Below, piece by piece: positions 1 to 7,269 of a DNA stretch of 64,000 nt. The DNA is from JAQUCI01 sp034932685. Its GTDB lineage: Bacteria > Bacillota_I > Bacilli_A > Erysipelotrichales > Erysipelotrichaceae. A model generated the notes under the pieces. That model was not told the origin of the DNA and did no database searches. It saw only the letters and a program-made list of their open reading frames with translations. Numbering within the stretch: the stretch's first letter is position 1; each line of letters begins with the position of its first letter. The stretch is taken from positions 29,415 to 93,414 of the forward strand of contig JAYFOM010000018.1 of assembly GCA_034932685.1 (NCBI GenBank), in the 5' to 3' direction. Both the position numbers and the translations under genes were made by a program.

Positions 1-696
1 TTCTGCATATTCTTTAAAATGCAACCAATTTGAATATACACCATCAGCAGTTCCGCAACAGAAATAGAATTTTGGTGGATTTTTCATATTAGCTACCTTT
101 GGTACTAAGTCCCATGTGTTCTCATAACTATTGAAAAATAAATCTGGTCCTCCTGCCATTTCTACTGTCATCATCTCTCTAGCATAAAATGTGTTATCAG
201 GACCGTCATTCATTATTTTTCTTATGTCTGATGGGACTCCACTCATACATGCGACTCCAGCAAATTTTTCTGGCCAGTAAAATCCATATTTGCTTGTTCC
301 TCTTGCTCCCATAGATAGACCACATATGAAGTTGTCTTCTCTTTTTTCACTTGCTGGAAACCATCCATAAATCAAGGGCATTAGTTCTTCAGTTAAATAA
401 TCGAACATTCTGAACTCAGGATTAACTTTCGTCCAATTTGAATAATTAGAATTCAATGCGGATGGCATAACGACAATCAAATCATTTTCAGTTGCGTATA
501 ATTCAATATTTGTTCTACGCAAATAATCGTTATAACAACCAAGTGTACCATGAAGTAACCATAGAACAGGATATTTTCTCTTTGATCCATAATATTCTTT
601 AGCATCATCTTTTTGCTTAATTGAGGGCAGAATCACCGCAATATCTGTATTGGTATTCAAACACCAACTCCTAAAATTTAAATGTAATAAGGCCAT
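1..696 (-). CDS. putative esterase, EstA/tributyrin-esterase type (partial, C-terminus off window)
   Basis: The frame is open from an ATG at 696 to the window edge, giving 232 residues without the C-terminal end. The protein begins MALLHLNFRSW, typical of the esterase-D/tributyrin esterase family of cytoplasmic alpha/beta hydrolases. A WLLHG oxyanion-type segment is followed by the nucleophile elbow GLSMGARG (G-x-S-x-G). The Asp is probably in the segment near CCGTADG, and the His would lie beyond the edge. A good ribosome site (AAAGGAG) stands before the ATG. It starts 11 bases after the sugar kinase stop on the same strand, so the two are likely co-transcribed. Substrate unknown; deacetylation of a sugar is an inference from the neighbour. 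Confidence 0.85.
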   Translation of the reverse strand, partial: MALLHLNFRSWCLNTNTDIAVILPSIKQKDDAKEYYGSKRKYPVLWLLHGTLGCYNDYLRRTNIELYATENDLIVVMPSALNSNYSNWTKVNPEFRMFDYLTEELMPLIYGWFPASEKREDNFICGLSMGARGTSKYGFYWPEKFAGVACMSGVPSDIRKIMNDGPDNTFYAREMMTVEMAGGPDLFFNSYENTWDLVPKVANMKNPPKFYFCCGTADGVYSNWLHFKEYAE

Positions 697-707
697 ATTT
701 TTCTCCT

Positions 708-1625
708 TTACTTTATTTTGTTTACTAAAACTTTTTCATACATTTTTTTAACATCAATCATATTCGGAAATCCTATTGTTTGTGCTTTTGCTCTTCCAGC
801 GGCTTCACCATATTTTAGAAATTCAACTGTTTCAAAATTCTGTGACATTGCGGCTATCGTATAAGCCAACATTGAATCACCACATCCTACTGTGTTTACA
901 ACCTCAACGATGGGTCCATTAACTTTTCTTTTTTCATATTTATTAGCGAAATAAGATCCTTCCTTACCCATCGAAACTAAGACATTTTCAACTCCAACTT
1001 CGATTAATCGATCAACATATTCCGCGTAATTTGCAGCATCTATGTTTACATCAAATATGCTTGCAAGTTCATCTAAGTTAGGTTTGATCAGAAATGGTTT
1101 TGTTGATTGATAATTCTTTAAAGTTAAATTTGGTATATCAGTTATGAGCTTTGCACCTACAGATGATACATAATTTCCGATGCTTTCAATCAAATCAGCT
1201 GTCATTCCTTTACAAAAACTACCTGATATTACAACATAATCGTCTTTGTTTAGCTTATCCAACTTATTTAGTAAATCATCTTGTTGCTTATCTGTAACCT
1301 CTGGTCCAATAGCATTAATTGCTGTTTCTTGATCATTACTGATTTTGATATTGATCCGGTTTTCTTGATCAATCTGAACTTTTAGTAGTTCTATTTCCTT
1401 AATCTTTGCGATCTCATTTTCAATATACTGGCCGATTACACCACCAAGGAACATTATTGCTTTAGTTTTAATACCAATACTTGCAAGAACCATCGAGATA
1501 TTAATCCCTTTGCCACCCGCCCGAATTTCTGTTGTGTTTGCTCTAACTATTGTACCCTCAATTACCTTTTGTTCTAAAAAAACGAAATAGTCGATTGAAG
1601 GATTAAGTGTTATTGTGTATATCAT
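708..1625 (-). CDS. PfkB-family sugar-phosphate kinase (1-phosphofructokinase / tagatose-6-phosphate kinase type)
   Basis: This 305-residue cytoplasmic kinase begins MIYTITLNPSIDYFV, the hallmark of the FruK/LacC branch of the PfkB family. It has the N-terminal signature RAGGKGINIS and the C-terminal ATP/anion-hole signature with catalytic Asp in VNTVGCGDSM. Family members phosphorylate fructose 1-phosphate or tagatose 6-phosphate; which substrate applies here cannot be told. I chose the ATG at 1625 because the family begins there. The frame is open a further 19 codons upstream without a family match. AAAGGAT lies about 15 bases upstream, a long spacing. The neighbouring DeoR regulator is the usual partner of such kinases. 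No PTS transporter gene is visible. Confidence 0.85.
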   Translation of the reverse strand: MIYTITLNPSIDYFVFLEQKVIEGTIVRANTTEIRAGGKGINISMVLASIGIKTKAIMFLGGVIGQYIENEIAKIKEIELLKVQIDQENRINIKISNDQETAINAIGPEVTDKQQDDLLNKLDKLNKDDYVVISGSFCKGMTADLIESIGNYVSSVGAKLITDIPNLTLKNYQSTKPFLIKPNLDELASIFDVNIDAANYAEYVDRLIEVGVENVLVSMGKEGSYFANKYEKRKVNGPIVEVVNTVGCGDSMLAYTIAAMSQNFETVEFLKYGEAAGRAKAQTIGFPNMIDVKKMYEKVLVNKIK

Positions 1626-1655
1626 ATTGAGGAGATTAATATCCTTTCTGGTCTT

Positions 1656-1684
1656 TTTATAACATACTGAAATCGCTACCACAA
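1656..1684 (-). promoter_or_regulatory. candidate promoter of the sugar kinase-esterase operon
   Basis: On the minus strand TTGTGG (1679-1684) lies 17 bases from TATAAA (1656-1661), and the -10 is preceded by TGT, forming an extended -10. Transcription would start near 1649, about 24 bases before the kinase ATG. Confidence 0.5.
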
Positions 1685-1724
1685 TAAGCTAAAGCAACAT
1701 ACCTTAACCACTCGAATTTAATGC

Positions 1725-1742
1725 TTGATAATGTATTATCAA
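1725..1742. promoter_or_regulatory. candidate DeoR operator, palindrome TTGATAAT-GT-ATTATCAA
   Basis: A perfect 8-base inverted repeat with a 2-base spacer sits in the kinase/DeoR intergenic region. Its half-site TTATCAA recurs at 1774-1780 and within a second palindrome at 1853-1863. Regulation by the adjacent DeoR protein is an inference from position and symmetry. Confidence 0.5.
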
Positions 1743-1748
1743 ATGAGT

Positions 1749-1773
1749 GAACGCGCATTTTTAGTGCGCGTTC
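1749..1773. repeat. perfect 9-bp inverted repeat (GAACGCGCA / TGCGCGTTC)
   Basis: The two 9-base arms flank a 7-base loop. It is GC-rich in an A+T-rich region, but neither strand has a T-run after it, so it does not look like an intrinsic terminator. It lies between two copies of TTATCAAATGA (1736-1746 and 1774-1784) and may be part of the regulatory region. Confidence 0.6.
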
Positions 1774-1852
1774 TTATCAAATGAACATGTTTAAATTTGA
1801 AATGAGTGATTTTTCTATTTTATTCAAATATAAACATAATAAAAGTGAATTT

Positions 1853-1863
1853 TTGATTATCAA
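1853..1863. promoter_or_regulatory. candidate DeoR operator TTGAT-T-ATCAA
   Basis: This 11-base palindrome carries the same TTATCAA core as the palindrome at 1725-1742. It lies about 45-55 bases upstream of the predicted deoR-family transcription start near 1908. Confidence 0.4.
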
Positions 1864-1892
1864 CGATCATTATTCAATTTACAATCTTTTTT

Positions 1893-1901
1893 TGTTATAC
1901 T
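1893..1901 (+). promoter_or_regulatory. extended -10 promoter of the DeoR regulator gene
   Basis: TGTTATACT matches an extended -10 element (TGn plus a TATAAT-like hexamer). It sits 21 bases before the start codon, so the leader is very short. No clear -35 is seen. Confidence 0.55.
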
Positions 1902-1922
1902 ATCAATAACTGAGGTTAGATA

Positions 1923-2684
1923 ATGAAAAAAGATAGAATAGCTTCAATATACTCATTGTGCCAGCAATCGTCTCAAGTTCTTGTTGAAGATTTAGTAAAT
2001 GTACTAAAGGTATCTCCTGCAACAATAAGACGATATTTGCAAGAAATGGAAGATATGAAATTAATCAATCGTTTCTATGGTGGTGCAGTAATTAATAATG
2101 ATCAAGTTAATGAACCAACTATGCATGCAAAACATCTTGTTAACATGGGTAAAAAGAACATCATCGCAAAGTATGCGGCATCATTGATAAAGGACAATAA
2201 TATCGTTTATATTGATGCTGGAACAACAACTGAAGAAATGATCGATTACATTTATGCTAAAAACATCCTTGTTGTAACACAGGCCTTGTCAATTATGGAT
2301 AAGTTGTATGAAAGACAGATCCGATGTTATACACTTGGTGGATATATAAAATTCTCTACTAATATTATCATCGATAATGATACGATCGAAAAAATGGCAA
2401 AGATGAACTTTGATATATCATTCATTGGCTGTAATGGCATAAACCCAATTTTTGGATTCTCTACTACTAATGAAATAGAAGCAATGTTGAAAAAGCTCAT
2501 AATATCAAAATCAAAACAATCCTACATACTTGCTGATAGTAAGAAATTCAATCAAATTAGTAACATTAAGTTTGCTGATCCAAAAGATGCAATTATCGTA
2601 ACTGATGAAATTATAGATAATTTAGATTATACCCCTTATAACGAAGTTATTTTTGTCAATCGACCAAATTCAAAACAACCTTAA
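1923..2684 (+). CDS. DeoR/GlpR-family transcriptional regulator
   Basis: The 253-residue protein has an N-terminal winged helix (residues about 1-58) with the family signature around VSPATIRRYLQEME, followed by the RFYGGAV segment. The C-terminal DeoRC sensor has the sugar-phosphate binding motif IDAGTTTEEM near residue 100. Such proteins usually repress a sugar-catabolic operon until a phosphorylated sugar binds. It is divergent from the PfkB kinase-esterase operon, which is its likely target, and the intergenic region holds matching palindromes. GAGG upstream of the ATG serves as ribosome site. A strong terminator follows directly, so it is monocistronic. Confidence 0.9.
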   Translation: MKKDRIASIYSLCQQSSQVLVEDLVNVLKVSPATIRRYLQEMEDMKLINRFYGGAVINNDQVNEPTMHAKHLVNMGKKNIIAKYAASLIKDNNIVYIDAGTTTEEMIDYIYAKNILVVTQALSIMDKLYERQIRCYTLGGYIKFSTNIIIDNDTIEKMAKMNFDISFIGCNGINPIFGFSTTNEIEAMLKKLIISKSKQSYILADSKKFNQISNIKFADPKDAIIVTDEIIDNLDYTPYNEVIFVNRPNSKQP

Positions 2685-2693
2685 AGATATAAA

Positions 2694-2721
2694 AAATCAT
2701 CCAACGATGATTTCTTTTTTT
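2694..2721 (+). terminator. intrinsic terminator of the DeoR gene
   Basis: Stem AAATCATC (2694-2701) pairs with GATGATTT (2706-2713) around a CAAC loop and is followed by a run of seven T. Confidence 0.85.
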
Positions 2722-2735
2722 ATGTTTTCTATAAC

Positions 2736-3878
2736 TTATTCTACTGATATTTCTTTTTTTGCCAAACGTTTTTCAGTTGACTTTTTAATATAGAAATAGA
2801 TAACCGCAAATACTGGCACGCCAAAAAACATACCTAATACCCCATAAAAGCCACCACCAACAATGATCGCAAACATGATCCATAATGTTGGTAGTCCAAG
2901 GCTATCCCCAAGGATAGCTGGTCCTATGATGTTACCATCTATTTGTTGAATCAATAACACAAACAAAACGAACCACACTACAAGGATTGGATCAACAATA
3001 AACAAAATGAACACACCCGGTACAGCACCAATAAATGGTCCAAAAACCGGAATCATATTAGTAACACCAATGATCACACTTAAAAGCAAAGCAAACGGCA
3101 TTCTTAAGATCATTAAACCGATGTAAGTTAATAGTCCAATAATTAGCGAATCAAGAGCTTTACCGATAATGAAACGATTGAAAACATTAGCACTAACCCT
3201 AGAAAAATCAATTAACTTCTCGGCATTATCTTTTGAGAAAAAAGCATAGCTAATCTTAGTAAACTGACGCGCGAATCTTTCTTTATCAATCATGATATAA
3301 AGTGCAATAGCCAAACCAATTATTACCTTTAAGATAGTAGAACCAAATCTTATTGAGAAATTTAGTATCTCAGGTAAATATTGTGAAGCGATATTAATAA
3401 CACGTGAGAATAACTCATCGCTGTATCCAGCAAGTAAATCTGCCAAAGTTTGATCAATATTCAACTGCATTAATAATTGTTCAGATATTTTCTCAGCTGT
3501 ATTTAAGTAATTCGGTAAAAGATTCATTAGCTTGATGACACTTTCTGTAAGCTGCGGTAATGAAATTACCACAAAGGCTGTTAATACAAAAATAGCTAAT
3601 GTCATTGCGATAAGTGAAGAAATCACCCGACTTGTACGCTTTTTCAATTTAAGCTTAATCAGAATCTTGTTTTCAATAAAGGTACAAATTGGACTTAAAA
3701 CAAATGCGATGAAAAACCCAAAGATAAATGAAACTGTTATCGATGTTGCTTTTGAAAACCAAACACCTAAAACATGCATGTTATCGACAATAAGGAAAAA
3801 ACTAATCAGTATGATTCCTGACAGGGTCAAGGCAATAATATTTTGTTTGGTACCTTCCTCTATCTTAATCTTGCGCAT
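2736..3878 (-). CDS. AI-2E family membrane transporter (PF01594 type)
   Basis: This 380-residue polytopic membrane protein has about eight hydrophobic segments: two near the N-terminus (residues ~15-65), one at ~75-105, a central more polar region, and a C-terminal block from ~235 to 365. The conserved family stretch GVTNMIPVFGPFIGAVPG is present near residue 270. Members of this family (formerly UPF0118) are proposed exporters, including for AI-2 and Na+/H+ exchange, but the substrate of most is unknown. It is monocistronic and divergent from the MATE gene. An extended -10 lies 21 bases upstream, giving a short leader. Length is normal for the family. Confidence 0.88.
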   Translation of the reverse strand: MRKIKIEEGTKQNIIALTLSGIILISFFLIVDNMHVLGVWFSKATSITVSFIFGFFIAFVLSPICTFIENKILIKLKLKKRTSRVISSLIAMTLAIFVLTAFVVISLPQLTESVIKLMNLLPNYLNTAEKISEQLLMQLNIDQTLADLLAGYSDELFSRVINIASQYLPEILNFSIRFGSTILKVIIGLAIALYIMIDKERFARQFTKISYAFFSKDNAEKLIDFSRVSANVFNRFIIGKALDSLIIGLLTYIGLMILRMPFALLLSVIIGVTNMIPVFGPFIGAVPGVFILFIVDPILVVWFVLFVLLIQQIDGNIIGPAILGDSLGLPTLWIMFAIIVGGGFYGVLGMFFGVPVFAVIYFYIKKSTEKRLAKKEISVE

Positions 3879-3898
3879 ACTACCTCATTTCTCTTTTT

Positions 3899-3907
3899 AT
3901 TATAACA
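3899..3907 (-). promoter_or_regulatory. extended -10 promoter of the AI-2E family gene
   Basis: On the minus strand the sequence reads TGTTATAAT, an exact extended -10. It lies 64 bases from the divergent TGTTATAAT of the MATE gene. Confidence 0.65.
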
Positions 3908-3970
3908 GAAATCCCTTGTTTTGACTTATATTAATAAAATCTTAACATATAGTAGTAACTAATGATTATC

Positions 3971-3979
3971 TGTTATAAT
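3971..3979 (+). promoter_or_regulatory. extended -10 promoter of the MATE exporter gene
   Basis: TGTTATAAT lies 23 bases before the ATG at 4003, with TGGAG as ribosome site between them. Confidence 0.65.
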
Positions 3980-4002
3980 GTTACTTGTTTTGGAGATTAA
4001 AT

Positions 4003-5373
4003 ATGATAGAAACCCTCAAGCATAAATACCTTGCCCCTAAAAATTTTTATAAATCCACCTTAAAAGTGACATTACCTATTGCTTTACAAAACATGTTATC
4101 TGGTACCATGCAAATCATCGACAGTATGATGGTATCATGGATCAACATGATGACAGCAGTTGGTACCGCATCTCAAATCGACATTTTATGTGGTATGATC
4201 AACTATGGCGCAATTGGTGGAACAGCAATGTTTTCAGCGCAATTTTTCGGTGCGAAGAATTTTGTCAATCTAAAGAAATCGTTTGGCTTAAGTGTCATGT
4301 TTAGTTTTTTTAATGGTGTTATTTGGCTTTTTATCGCCTTACTTTTTGGTCAATCAATCTTAAGTTTTTATATGAAGGATACAACTACGGTAAGCATCGC
4401 ATTAAGCTATCTTGCTATCGCAATGTTTTCTATGCCTCTTAACGGTGTTAACTTTTCATTTGCGACAATATATCGCTGTATCCAACGACAAGACATATCA
4501 TTAAAAATAGCTGTTACTGCCGGCTTAACAAACATTATTACTAACTATCTTTTAATATTCGGTGCTTTTGGCTTTCCTAAACTTGGTGTCATTGGCGCAG
4601 CAGTTGGTACATTATTAGCCCAATTGATTGCCCTAACTTTATATCTATTTCATGCGATATCAACTAAACAACCCTTCATAGGTACATTTAGTGAGATGTT
4701 TATTATAAAGAAAGATTTTGTCATGACTGTTTTAAAAAAGACATTACCACTTATTATAAACGAAGCTCTATTTGGCTTTGGTATGACCTTATTTGTGAAA
4801 GCTTTCGGACAATTAGGTACCTCATCTATGAATGCATATTATGTTGGTAATCAAATTAATAATATGTTTCAGTTTGTCATTTATGGTTATGGTGCAGCGG
4901 TTTCCATTTTGCTTGGCGCAACACTAGGCCAGGGAAAGATCTTAGAAGCAAAAAAAGAATGTGATTACTTCATTGGGTTATCTTTTATCTTAGCTATCAT
5001 TATGGTAAGCATCATGCTTGTCTTTACCAAACCAATGCTTATGTTATTTGATCTTAAAGATCCGTTTATCTATCAAACTGCTTTTTGGATAGTTCGTGTT
5101 TTTGCGCTTAGAATATCAATGCGCTTATTTAACTTTATGATCTTTTCAATATTAAGATCTGGTGGTGACTCAAAGATTATTTCTTTACTTGATTGTGGTA
5201 TCATGTGGTTAGTAGGTATTCCCATTGCTTTTTTAGGAGTTAATGTTTTTAAACTAGATAGTATTGCATTAGTATTATTAGCCGTTCAAGTTGAACAATT
5301 AATCAGAATGATCGTCGGCTTAAAAAGAGTCAGAAGTGGCAAGTGGGCAAATGACCTTAATGCGCTTGTTTAG
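4003..5373 (+). CDS. MATE-family efflux transporter
   Basis: The 456-residue protein has about twelve hydrophobic segments in two halves, the layout of MATE (NorM/DinF-like) cation-coupled drug or metabolite exporters. Family features include the N-terminal ALQNMLSGTMQIIDSMMVSW helix, the GGTAMFSAQFFGAKN loop and the repeat-half equivalent around GYGAAVSILLGATLGQG. I take the ATG at 4003 as start, since TGGAG stands 7 bases upstream and the -10 box lies just before it; an in-frame ATG at 3985 falls between promoter and ribosome site. The next small membrane protein gene begins 12 bases downstream and is probably co-transcribed. Substrate cannot be predicted. Confidence 0.92.
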   Translation: MIETLKHKYLAPKNFYKSTLKVTLPIALQNMLSGTMQIIDSMMVSWINMMTAVGTASQIDILCGMINYGAIGGTAMFSAQFFGAKNFVNLKKSFGLSVMFSFFNGVIWLFIALLFGQSILSFYMKDTTTVSIALSYLAIAMFSMPLNGVNFSFATIYRCIQRQDISLKIAVTAGLTNIITNYLLIFGAFGFPKLGVIGAAVGTLLAQLIALTLYLFHAISTKQPFIGTFSEMFIIKKDFVMTVLKKTLPLIINEALFGFGMTLFVKAFGQLGTSSMNAYYVGNQINNMFQFVIYGYGAAVSILLGATLGQGKILEAKKECDYFIGLSFILAIIMVSIMLVFTKPMLMLFDLKDPFIYQTAFWIVRVFALRISMRLFNFMIFSILRSGGDSKIISLLDCGIMWLVGIPIAFLGVNVFKLDSIALVLLAVQVEQLIRMIVGLKRVRSGKWANDLNALV

Positions 5374-5385
5374 GAGGTTATCAAT

Positions 5386-5853
5386 ATGATTATCGTATTC
5401 AGTTATGTTGTTAGTATCATTATCATCGGATCACAATTATATCGACTTAAACGGTTCACACAAGTTATAAAAAGTGAAAGTGAAAATGGGAACCATTTAG
5501 AATACAAAGAAAGCTCATGGCTTTGGTATGTTTCACAGGGTCTTTTAGCATTGATAACAATGATATTAAATCTTACCAGTACCCAAAGCACTGATAAAGC
5601 TATCTTTATCGTTTTAACCGCAATGTTTTTAGCAAACCTTATACTAGGCATAACCTTTAAACGAATTTATTATAATGACAAAGGCTTTCTTTACCAACAG
5701 AGATTTATCCCATTTACCACAATTGATAGTATTGAGAAAGCTAATCAATCTGGTCGTACTTACGCTCTTATCTCAGGTGAAGAAGTATTATATATGGATA
5801 AAAAAAGAGCTGTCTTTATTCAACAGCTCTATGAGTTAACTAAACGTAATTAA
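5386..5853 (+). CDS. small membrane protein of unknown function
   Basis: The 155-residue protein is not recognised. It has an N-terminal hydrophobic segment (residues ~1-18), two more around residues 48-62 and 72-90, and a C-terminal cytosolic-looking domain of about 60 residues (RIYYNDKGFLYQQRF onward) that resembles a PH-like beta-rich tail of the kind seen in small membrane proteins. That resemblance is only by pattern. An AGGAGG ribosome site precedes the ATG, and the gene follows the MATE gene by 12 bases, suggesting one transcript. Its last codons encode a hairpin that acts as a terminator for the opposing deacetylase operon. Confidence 0.7.
   Translation: MIIVFSYVVSIIIIGSQLYRLKRFTQVIKSESENGNHLEYKESSWLWYVSQGLLALITMILNLTSTQSTDKAIFIVLTAMFLANLILGITFKRIYYNDKGFLYQQRFIPFTTIDSIEKANQSGRTYALISGEEVLYMDKKRAVFIQQLYELTKRN
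5800..5830 (-). terminator. intrinsic terminator of the minus-strand deacetylase operon, inside the opposing gene
   Basis: Arms AGAGCTGT (5806-5813) and ACAGCTCT (5823-5830) form a hairpin which, read on the minus strand, is followed by seven T. It lies within the coding end of the plus-strand membrane protein gene. Confidence 0.75.
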
Positions 5854-5856
5854 CCA

Positions 5857-7269
5857 TTATCTTGGATCTTGATAAGTGGAATAATAGACCTTACCTACTT
5901 CAGGTAGGATCTTTTTATATTCAAATAACTCACTTAAAGTTACTAGTTGATAACCCTTAGAGATTAGCTCTGGGATAATACGTTCACTTGCTTCAACAGT
6001 ACTTTGGTATAAATCATGCATTAAGATAATATCACCATCTTTAACATTTCTAATAACAATATCGTATATTTTCCGACTATCACGCGACTGCCAATCCAAT
6101 GTATCAATAGACCAATTTACCATGGCATATCCTGCGTTATCCTTAACATACTGATTGTAATTCCCATAGGTAGGTCGCATAAAACGAATCGTGTAATCAC
6201 CAACATACTCATTTAAATCGTCTTGTGTTTTCTTTAAATCTTTTCTTAGTTCTTCTTTACTCAACTTTGTCATTGAGTATTTATGAGTATATGAATGATT
6301 ACCTATCTCATTACCTTGTTTTAACATTCTTTTTAAAGTGTCAGCGTACGGATAGATACGATTACCTACTAAAAAGAAGGTGGCAGCGCTATTATTTTCA
6401 AGTAAATAATCCAATATCTTTTCAGTTGTTGGCGCATATGGACCATCATCATAAGTTAAAGCTACCATTGGTAAATCAGGATCAATGTACCTTAAATACA
6501 TTTCATCACGATCACAAGGAGTTACTATTGGATCACTGTTTATTGGTGCACTTAATAAAAACGCTAATTGGTTAAGATTAAAACTAATTGTGATCAGTCC
6601 TTTATCTTCATCTAAAACCAAACTTGATTCATAATATATATCTAGTCGATCATTATCAATAGTAAAGGTTTTAAAATTTTCTTTTATTGCCTTAGTGTTA
6701 TGATAAAAGTCACTACTTAGATTTTCATTATTATCCTTGATGTTTCTTCTTAGATGCGCAGCTAATTTCTTCTCATAGCCACTGACAAAGATATCATCAA
6801 GAGTTATTTTTTTGCCACTATTAAGATCATAGTTCAAAAAAGCGATTGGACTTAAAACAAGATCATCAACATCACTACCAACAGCTAACAAGATAACAAT
6901 GCTCGCAAACTGATCTTTAACTTGAAAAAGATTATAGTCTAAATAGAATATTTTATCCTCTTCATCACTATTATTAGCAGTGAACGCGTCAACATACTCA
7001 TTTACTAGTGTTGCTAAATCATCATTTATCGTTTCATTAGAAAAACGAGGATAATGTGCCGCAATTGTAATATTATCAGCTTTCTTTATGATCGAAGCGT
7101 ATGGCATTTGATTCTTACTGTGACTTATTGAACTATCAATCATTAAGTTTTGATAAACAAAATAAACCACACCAATAAAAACGCTTGTAATCACAAACAT
7201 AATCAACAAAGTTAAGATTTGCGGATTTTTACGCCGATCGTCTATCTCATTTTCTTCTTTCTTACTCAT
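5857..7269 (-). CDS. membrane-anchored polysaccharide deacetylase (NodB domain, PgdA/PdaC-like)
   Basis: The 470-residue protein has a short charged cytosolic N-terminus, one membrane anchor (residues ~19-40), an extracellular DUF3298/DUF4163-like region (~60-245) and a C-terminal NodB domain (~260-455). NodB motifs are all visible: TYDDGP with the catalytic and metal Asp pair, the HSYTH metal histidines, RPTYG, WSIDTLDW and ILMHD. Family enzymes remove N-acetyl groups from peptidoglycan or related polymers outside the cell, giving lysozyme resistance. The start overlaps the end of the upstream P-loop gene by 8 bases (TAATG), so translation is coupled. It is the last gene of a five-gene operon ending at the hairpin at 5800-5830. 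Confidence 0.9.
   Translation of the reverse strand: MSKKEENEIDDRRKNPQILTLLIMFVITSVFIGVVYFVYQNLMIDSSISHSKNQMPYASIIKKADNITIAAHYPRFSNETINDDLATLVNEYVDAFTANNSDEEDKIFYLDYNLFQVKDQFASIVILLAVGSDVDDLVLSPIAFLNYDLNSGKKITLDDIFVSGYEKKLAAHLRRNIKDNNENLSSDFYHNTKAIKENFKTFTIDNDRLDIYYESSLVLDEDKGLITISFNLNQLAFLLSAPINSDPIVTPCDRDEMYLRYIDPDLPMVALTYDDGPYAPTTEKILDYLLENNSAATFFLVGNRIYPYADTLKRMLKQGNEIGNHSYTHKYSMTKLSKEELRKDLKKTQDDLNEYVGDYTIRFMRPTYGNYNQYVKDNAGYAMVNWSIDTLDWQSRDSRKIYDIVIRNVKDGDIILMHDLYQSTVEASERIIPELISKGYQLVTLSELFEYKKILPEVGKVYYSTYQDPR
5894..5916 (+). terminator. weak candidate terminator of the MATE/membrane protein transcript
   Basis: CCTAC (5894-5898) pairs with GTAGG (5904-5908) around a 5-base loop, followed by ATCTTTTT. 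The stem is short, and it lies in the 3' end of the opposing deacetylase gene. Confidence 0.4.

Noticed and set aside
1749..1773. The GC-rich hairpin as an intrinsic terminator
   Set aside because: No T-run follows on either strand and it lies in a divergent promoter region.
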